From contig CM041465.1 in assembly GCA_023213395.1 (NCBI GenBank), forward strand, positions 81,785,741-81,849,740: DNA of 64,000 nucleotides. The letters are read 5' to 3'. Origin of the DNA: Cycas panzhihuaensis. Lineage: Eukaryota; Cycadophyta. Positions 57,805-64,000 of this stretch are shown piece by piece. Positions within the stretch are counted from its first letter, which is position 1. Every line of letters starts with the position of its first letter. Below the pieces are notes generated by a model. The model worked only from the letters and a program-made list of their open reading frames with translations. It did not search any database and was not told the origin of the DNA. A program made the position numbers and the translations under genes.

Positions 57805-59960
57805 TTGGACCCGTCCACGCAGCTCGTCTCGCTCGCCCCTGATCATGTCGAGCTCTTGCTGCAGCTGCCCCCGGAATGCCATGTGCTCCTGGGTCTCTGC
57901 AGCCCATATGTCTCTCGCTCTCACCAATGGGGTGAATGCCTGCATGTAGGCTCCCGCCGATCTGGGCGCATCCTCCGCCTGGAGAGGCAGTTGCCTCTCT
58001 GCGTAGACCTGAGGGAACAGCTCCCTCGCCATGGCCTCGACCAGTCGCTGGACCTCCGCTACACCTGTCAATGCAACATGTCATGTGTCAGTGTGTATCC
58101 TCGATGCGTATAATAAAATGAAATCAAAGTCTATCTAGATGTCAAACGACTAAGGAAACGGTTAGGTCTCACCTGCCGTGGCCGCCAGATCCTCCACTCG
58201 GGTGACATCCTCATCTCCTAGCTCTCTGTCAGCTGCAGGTACCTCATCGTCTGATACGTCCTCCGCCTCTACGTCGTCTCCGGTAGGGACTGGCTTGACC
58301 CTCGTCTCTCCGGATCTCCTCACGATCCGTAGCCTGCGTCCCCTGGTCTCGGCCGCTCTGCTCGTCTCAGGAGCTCCTGATGGCTGTGATGGACCTGCCT
58401 CTCCTGCAGGTCGTGATGGGCCAGCCCCATCTCCCCTGTCATCGCTATCATCACCTCCATCATCATCATCGTCATCGCTGTCGTCGATGGGTGCTCCTGC
58501 TCCATCATCACTCTCCCACCTCACTGCTCTGTAAGGCTCTGCTATGTAATCTGTTAGAGTGAGGAGGTCGAGTGATGTCGCGTCGACTGACCAACGGACA
58601 TGGGCCTGGTCCTCCGTCCCTCAGTGCAGTGCGCCACCTGTGGACCATTGGGGCCCACCTTGCTATGGGGAATGGCCCCCTACTTGGCTTCTTGTAAAAT
58701 GATTAAAAACTAACCGCAAAGACAGCGTCTTTGTAAGAAAATCCTCCTCTGCCTGACCTCCTGATGGTATCTAGTTGGGTGACGAGGTTCGCCGCAATTA
58801 GGGTAGCCCTGTCCATCCTCTCGCCGGCCTCACACCAACGTGTTGCATCCACCCATCCTCTTGGGATCTCCCTGTAGTTCTGTTTCCAGGAGATCCAGAA
58901 CAGAATGCATAGTAAAATAAGTTTCCTCACCTGAGGAATCCCTGACATGAGTATTGTTTGGAGGGGAGCTCCCCTCATGCCACTGTCCCCCGTGAGGCCC
59001 AGGCGCCTCACGTGTCTTGCCTCGGTCTTTGGCGGCGTCCTCGATCTCACGGGTCTCCCAGCCTGGCACCCCTAGGATTCGTCTAATATCCACAGGGTGA
59101 TGGTGATATCTCTATCTCGAGGCAAGTGAAATACGTGCCTCCTCCACATCGATCGACCTTATGTCCACTAGGAGGCCGTGATCGATCTGTTGGGGGTCTT
59201 CAGGGCCTTGTACAGGCCGCATCTCTTCAGGGTCACCCTGTCCTCCTCGGTCGCCATCTCCAGGTAGCTCAGGATGGGCATGCCGACATTTTCGCGGTTA
59301 TCCACCGCGGTAACGGCCTGCATTCATCAAAGTCAGTCAAAGTTAGCCTCCTAGTAGTCATCCAGGCTCCTAGCTACTTCTCTGGTTGTCTTTTCTGGTT
59401 TTCATGGGCTATTTGGCCCCTTGTTTATTTTTCCTGATTTTACACTGCGTCTGCTCAGTTTAGCTGCAGCTAAATCTGGAGTAAGTCCCACGGCGATCGC
59501 TCCTTCCCAGCGATACCGCAGACAAGATCGCGGTGCCGCGATCTTGGCCGCAGATCTTGGTAACCCCAAAAGGGGTTTGGCTGAAAATCAGAAAACTTTT
59601 GTGGTGGACCCCCTGTAGGGCTCACCGGGACCAGGGCTGCCTAATGCCCAAGTCCTCGCCTCTTGCCGGGTCCAATTCGGACTCCGGGAGGCCCTCTAAT
59701 TGCCCATAAGGGGCATAAAATGCATTAAAAATTAATTAAAAAGTAATGAACTTCAAATTTCGAAATGACGAGGGTTTCGTTAGATCCACTCACTGGATCT
59801 GGCCTAACTGTCGCCATCTCATCTCTGGGGGCGTGACGGCTGTCTCTGCGCTCGAATCTGACGGTCGAATCGTCCCCCGCATACCTCTGAAGTCGGATAG
59901 CGCTCCGCGTTGTAAGGGAAAGGCTCTGGTTTCGCACGAGAGCTGGTGAAAATGAATTCA
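57805..59960 (-). pseudogene. Antisense gene of Tat-3, 5' part with PMD-like exon
   Basis: Reading leftwards from the start at about 59955: a leader CAGCTCTCGTGCGAAACCAGAGCC; a possible first intron (59318-59884, GTATGC to AATGCAG); then a PMD-like exon beginning AVTAVDNRENVG and SYLEMATEEDR, with GLYKALKTP (about 59200) and DIRRILGVPG (59060-59090). These are followed by ILMSGIPQVRKLILLCILFW, LIAANLVTQLDTIRRSGRGG, an acidic Asp/Gly/Ser stretch (58340-58520) and LEDLAATAG at the intron. After the intron: GVAEVQRLVEAMARELFPQV and a predicted coiled coil, cut at GRVQ (57805) by the copia. Small indels damage the PMD exon. Confidence 0.73.
58065..58172 (-). other. Intron of the Tat-3 antisense gene
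   Basis: 108 bases on the minus strand, from GTGAGACCTAACC (58172) to GCATTGACAG (58065). Splicing joins GCC ACG GCA G to GT GTA GCG GAG with an open frame on both sides; without splicing the frame stops within three codons. Homologous to 1226-1337 and 23371-23481. Confidence 0.82.
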
Positions 59961-59976
59961 ATTTTCATTGTTTTTC

Positions 59977-59984
59977 CTTATATA
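59977..59984 (-). promoter_or_regulatory. TATA box of the antisense gene, Tat-3
   Basis: The minus strand reads GGGCCCCCGCCTATATAAGGAAAAA, matching 22715-22735 of Tat-2. No such box is expected for the sense transcript inside the element. Confidence 0.65.
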
Positions 59985-60514
59985 GGCGGGGGCCCTGACG
60001 GGCACTTCTTCTGTTTCTGGCTCCGCGACAGTCGTTGGGACCGTCTCGTTGCCCTCATAGCCTTTGCCTTCTGGCCCTGTCGCTCATTGTGCCCCATGGA
60101 CGCCCTTTCTGCCTCCCCTCGCGGGAGCATTTATGGCGCCTCATTATTGCACTTTTGGCAGGACCCTTTTGTACCGTTTTACGTGCTGCTCCGTGCATGC
60201 CCGAGTTTATACTCGTTTGGCTTGTTTCGTCGCCCTATACTCGTTTTTGTAGCCCTTTTTTGCCCTTGGGGTCCCCAAAGGAAATGCTCCCCCCGTCTGG
60301 GGGCATGTTTTGCTTTCCCAAGCAACCTTTGGCACCCCAGGGCGTCCTTTCTCCGCCCACTCTCAGCCCGTGGCCAGATTACTTGCTTTCATTCTTAGGT
60401 AACCTCATTGCTAGGTCCTCCTACCCTTCTCGGCCCCTTTTGCGCTTACCATTCCAGTCTTTGTTTTGCTATCATTACTATTTGTGTTTGTTTACCAGAG
60501 CTTAGTATCCAGCC
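59985..60514. promoter_or_regulatory. Divergent intergenic region of Tat-3
   Basis: 530 bases between the antisense TATA box and the aRNH start. It is conserved with 22210-22722 although no frame is shared. It contains the palindrome CGAGTTTATACTCG (60202-60215) and ends in a pyrimidine-rich stretch with TTTGTTTACCAG (60485-60498), a good splice-acceptor-like site, 16 bases before the aRNH ATG. Confidence 0.5.
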
Positions 60515-60937
60515 ATGTCTCTCCTCGTTTTCACCGATGGTGGAAGTCGCGGCAACCTCGGGCCTTCTGCCACTGCGTGGATTCTTCGTAGCCCCTCCAG
60601 ACACGATATCTTGCGTTTCAGAGTCTTCCTTCCTGAGGCTACCAATAACGAAGCTGAGTACACGGCCGTTATTGAATCCCTTACTGATGCTCTCCATTTC
60701 CATCGCGGTTCTATTGTGTTGTTTTACAATTCTCAGGTCGTGGTGTCCCATCTCACCCAGGTTTACCAGGTGTGATGCCCTCACCTGAGAACCCTCGCGT
60801 TTGCTGCCAGGTCTCTTCTGGCTTGTTTCTCGTCAGTGGATATCCAGCATATCCTGAGGCACCTCAACGCTGAGGCTGACAGCCTCATCCGCCTCATCCT
60901 TGAGCGTCGCCTCCTTCTTCTAGACGACCACCCCTGA
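60515..60937 (+). pseudogene. Archaeal-type RNase H (aRNH) of Tat-3
   Basis: 140-codon frame, same length as in Tat-2. Asp in LVFTDGGSRGN and Glu in TNNEAEYT are kept, but the third acidic position reads LFYNSQVVVSHL (Asn instead of Asp). A TGA at 60773-60775 cuts the frame after YQV. The late LNAEADSLI block is present. Both defects fit G-to-A or C-to-T changes. It sits between the antisense promoter and the 3' LTR, more than 2 kb from pol even when the nested copia is ignored. Confidence 0.86.
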
Positions 60938-61294
60938 GGCTTACCTGGCCAACCCGTGCCCAAGTCTCTGGTTACTGTTAGTTAGACTGCTTGCCCTATT
61001 TGCTGGATACCCTCTCACTTCACGTAGTACCTTAGCAACGGGGGCATCCCGTTTTACTTGCTTATTTCAGTTTCAGGTCGATGTTTAGGCGACGCGTAGG
61101 TAGCCCCTACGTTGTCCTCGTCTCTGTCTCCCCTGTCCATGCGTTCCGCCATGACACTCGCCTATGCCCTTGGTCTACGTGCTGCTCTCTATTGCTTATA
61201 TATATATATATATATGCATGTGCTACTCATATCTTTGATTGACAGCATTCGCCATCACATTACGCTTCCAAGCAGTGAGGCTCACGCGAGGCGA
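60938..61294 (+). other. Tat-3 sequence between aRNH and 3' LTR
   Basis: Noncoding tail with a TA microsatellite (61197-61214), partly alignable with 21378-21786 of Tat-2. The base run just before the LTR (GCTCACGCGAGGCGA) is a poor polypurine tract compared with the GCCAAGGGGGCAG of Tat-2. Confidence 0.5.
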
Positions 61295-63817
61295 TGTTTC
61301 CCAACTACTGGGAATGGACTCGAGACGCATCGACATAGGTTTGTTCAGGTATATTTTCTTACTTTTCTTACCTATGTTAATTAAGGTAATTTAGAGTAGT
61401 TTGTTTGACATATACCTGCCTGTATGCATTGCTTGTCTGCTTGCTCATAATGCATGTGCCTGATGGCACGCCTTCAGCCTATGACGACTCACAGCGGGGC
61501 CATTCCTCAGAAAATGTTACACCCCGTATGGCGTACAGCCACCCATGGCGTCTCCACAGCTTCCCAGGATCGTTTCTGCTAGTTTACTTGTTCTTGTTGC
61601 GGTATGTCTTTTGTGTTGCCATCCTTTCTAAGTCAAACTCGATCCTTAGTTAGGACTTTTTTTGGCTATTTTGGGTGCTTGCCCACTGTCTGGGCCTTCC
61701 CCCAACTGATTTGCCTCATGATTAGCTTCAGTTTTTGCCTTAAAACCTGATTTTACTACCTATTTTTTCTCTTTTTTAGTTTCAGGCTGATACCACGGTA
61801 AACTAAGCGATCTTGAGTTTGCGGATCTGCATGAGTTCTTGTGATGCAGTTGAAATTAAAAAAAGAACCACGCGACGATTTCGCGTTTTTCCGCAAGCGC
61901 CACGTGGCTCCGTCTGATTGGGCGCTTCGCGTCCCCAACGTTCACTTACTGTGAACAAGAGATAAAGATATTTTTTTCCTTTCATTTGCATGATCTTTGG
62001 GCTCATTTTTCAAGACTTCTAAGAGAAACTCTCAACAAAAACACAAGAGAAAGACACGTAAATCGAGAGAACTTCATATGCGGACTAGGCGGTGAAGAGG
62101 GCTGCCATCAGCTGGAGTTGCAGGGCCATTGCTGCCCCCTACTGTTCTCCACTACAAGCTCCACTCTCCCTTACAAGTGCTCAAGGATCCAAGGGATTTC
62201 TTCACTAAAAAGGCTACTCCAAAGATCAACTTTCAGCTCCCAACTTGCATGGAGCTTCTCCCATCTACACTCATGCAAAAAACACTCAAGACCAGCCCCT
62301 AAACATTGTTTGTTACTGCTGTTCCAAGTGGCCAAGTGCATGCATGCATGTCCTTCTCATCCAAGGTATTTCTTGTTTCTTGTTGGTGTTTTTTCTTCCT
62401 TGTTTTTGTTTTCTACTTGCAAGCTCATTTTCCTTACTTGCATTCACTTTCTTTACTAGTTCCCTTGTTATTCAATGAAAGTAATCTTAGCTAGTTATAG
62501 CTCTCCCATAGTGCTGCTCTAGATTAGGGGTATTTTCCCGTGTTTCCTTGAGATCCATCTATTCCCTCTAAGCTATCTCTTTCACCCTTTTCTGAGTTAG
62601 CCGGTGTAAAGGGTTCCACACGAGGGTTTGAGGGAGATAGGCGGGGTTCTGTCCCCCATTGTCGTCCTTCTCCCCAAGGGTTCCGTCCCTTGTCCTCTTC
62701 CCCTTTACCATCCACGTTTTCTTAGGGAAAGGGGCTAGGGAAGCCTAAGAAATTTGGTTTGAGCTTTCCACTTGGTATAGGTAACCCATCACTACCCGTC
62801 TCCACCTTGCTACTCGCTAGCGTTTCCTTCCCGAACACCGTGGAGAACCCCCGTGGGTGAGTTAGCCATCCCAAGGCTATACTCAGTCCCGTGTAGTATG
62901 TTTGATGATGCATGACAGTGTATATGCTTCTCGCACACTTTTATTTTATTGTACTACATTCTATTGCATAACTTAAGTTATTTAGCTTAGTTGGTTTCGT
63001 TTACATACATATACACATATCTTTGCCATACTTTGTAGCCTCTCTCCTGAGAGGAAGGTGCTCTCTCCACTTGTTTGCAGGATCGCGTTGGAGGAAGTGG
63101 TACGTGAGACAAACCCGCTGCCGGTTAGCTCCCACACGGTATTTCTCTTCTTTGGTTTTGAGTTCCTTTTTCGTCCTTCCGTTTTATCTAGTTTTTGCAT
63201 GCTTAAGGGGAGGTAAGTGAACCCCCTTCACCACCGTTGATCAACGTTGCATGCGCGGAGGAAGGAGGGAAGGAGCGCAACCTAGAAGGAGAAGTTGTAC
63301 TTCCACTCGAACGCCGGATCCAAGTATTATTCGCATTTCTTTTGTATTTCCTTTTTACACTCTTTTTTGTCATTTTGCGTTTATCGTAATAGATAAGCAA
63401 AGATAAAGGAACATAAAGGAAAAGGAAAATAATCTTTTATTTTACATTTACTTTCTTGCATTGTTTCCTTGCTTTACATAGCGTAGGAATAGAAGACCCG
63501 TTTATGTTGTACCCCTCAGCTATACTTTGCTTCATACCTGTTGCACGTTAGGTTTGTTACCCCCTCGTTGCCTTCTCATTACCTTGGGAACCCGCAACGC
63601 GTGAGGTTTCCCTTTCCTTCCCGGCCATCCGAAGGGTAGGAAGGCGTCGTTTTTGCACGGCTACCTGGAAGCAACCAAGCACCTTGCAGCCCCCAAACCT
63701 GCGCTCCAGCGCACGGACGTCTTGCGAGGTGAGATCCTCGCTGCCTAGCCTAGTTAGTGTAGTGTTTTTATATCCCTTTGCTAGACGTAGGATCACCGCC
63801 CCGTAGGGAGTGCCCCA
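61295..63817 (+). repeat. 3' LTR of Tat-3
   Basis: 2523 bases, TGTTTCCCAAC to TGCCCCA, followed by CATGC. A perfect G-box lies at 61899-61908. Splice-like signals: donor GTATTTCTTG 62366, acceptor TTGTTTGCAG ending 63080, second donor GTAAGT 63213-63218, all at the same spacing as in the 5' LTR. Confidence 0.93.
61899..61908. promoter_or_regulatory. G-box (GCCACGTGGC) in Tat-3 3' LTR
   Basis: Perfect palindrome in the U3 part of the LTR, inside the patch where the two Tat-3 LTRs differ most. The 5' LTR has GCAGCGTGGC instead. Confidence 0.55.
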
Positions 63818-63822
63818 CATGC

Positions 63823-64000
63823 CTTTAAACACTATAGCATATAAAGAATCACAAAGATTTCATCCTTAAAAAAATGTCATTATGGACATGTGTTGGTTAT
63901 TGACCTCATGAAGATGAATATTTATTCTAGAGGATAATTTCTAACAAAATAAAAAATATAATCATTGTGAAATGGCCCTAACATAGTGAAAATTTGATCA
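63823..64000 (+). other. Resumed flank of Tat-3 (element F interior?)
   Basis: AT-rich sequence after the second CATGC. It should continue 38374-38960. No coding motif is seen. Confidence 0.35.

Larger units (their letters stand above)
38966..63817 (+). mobile_element. Tat-3: full-length Tat-lineage Ty3/gypsy element with nested copia
   Basis: Both LTRs are present (38966-41480, 61295-63817) and are flanked by the 5-base target duplication CATGC (38961-38965 and 63818-63822). Internal order: PBS 41482, gag, PR, RT-RNH, INT to 48285, antisense gene (minus, 48409-59985, interrupted by a copia at 49435-57804), aRNH 60515-60937, 3' LTR. Without the copia it is about 16.5 kb. gag-pol keeps one frame over long distances, with stops that mostly look like C-to-T or G-to-A changes. 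Confidence 0.93.

Noticed and set aside
58178-58562. Plus-strand frames rich in Ser/Thr/Leu/His over the antisense gene of Tat-3.
   Set aside because: These are mirror frames of the acidic low-complexity exon on the minus strand; no domain and no conservation in the other copies in this orientation.
1-64000. CRISPR arrays, bacterial operons, rRNA and tRNA genes.
   Set aside because: No regularly spaced repeats, no cloverleaf-compatible sequence and no rRNA-like stretch were seen; the content is plant retrotransposon DNA throughout.

Overview
The window is gene-poor plant heterochromatin built almost entirely of nested LTR retrotransposons. I see no ordinary single-copy host gene, no rRNA or tRNA gene and no CRISPR array. 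A seed plant is indicated by three facts: the dominant family is a Tat-type Ty3/gypsy lineage carrying a second, archaeal-type RNase H; its antisense gene contains a plant mobile domain (PMD)-like segment; and that gene has small GT-AG introns. Tat elements are GC-rich relative to the AT-rich older repeats between them. I cannot name the species.

Layout. (1) 1-11998, minus strand: Tat-1, cut off by the window edge, with 5' LTR, gag, PR, RT-RNH, INT and the antisense gene (aORF, plus strand). (2) About 12000-12470: inverted copy of a copia-type LTR. (3) 12831-35713, plus: a decayed copia-type element D (LTRs about 0.5 kb, tRNA-iMet-type PBS), opened by a Ty3/gypsy element C (minus; LTR end at 16438, pol 16450-18853, 5' LTR scrap 34265-34382). 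C is in turn opened by Tat-2 (18854-34264, minus). (4) 35714-38960: AT-rich relics, including a second copia PBS at 38362. (5) 38966-63817, plus: Tat-3, complete at both ends with 2.5-kb LTRs and a CATGC target duplication. (6) 49435-57804, plus: an 8.4-kb copia element inserted inside the antisense gene of Tat-3.

How the parts work together. The Tat plan is LTR - PBS - gag - PR - RT - RNH - INT - [antisense gene on the opposite strand] - archaeal-type RNase H (aRNH) - PPT - LTR. The antisense gene has its own conserved TATA box, lies head-to-head with aRNH across about 0.5 kb, and contains a 108-112 bp intron at the same place in all three copies. The LTRs carry a conserved intron of about 715-766 bp and a second GTAAG[T/C] donor. 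The native gypsy RNase H lacks its first catalytic Asp in all three copies, which fits aRNH having taken over. Every copy seen is broken by stops, frameshifts, deletions or insertions, so these are silenced relics. The shared splice sites, promoter and reading frames still describe an element with two opposed, spliced transcription units.
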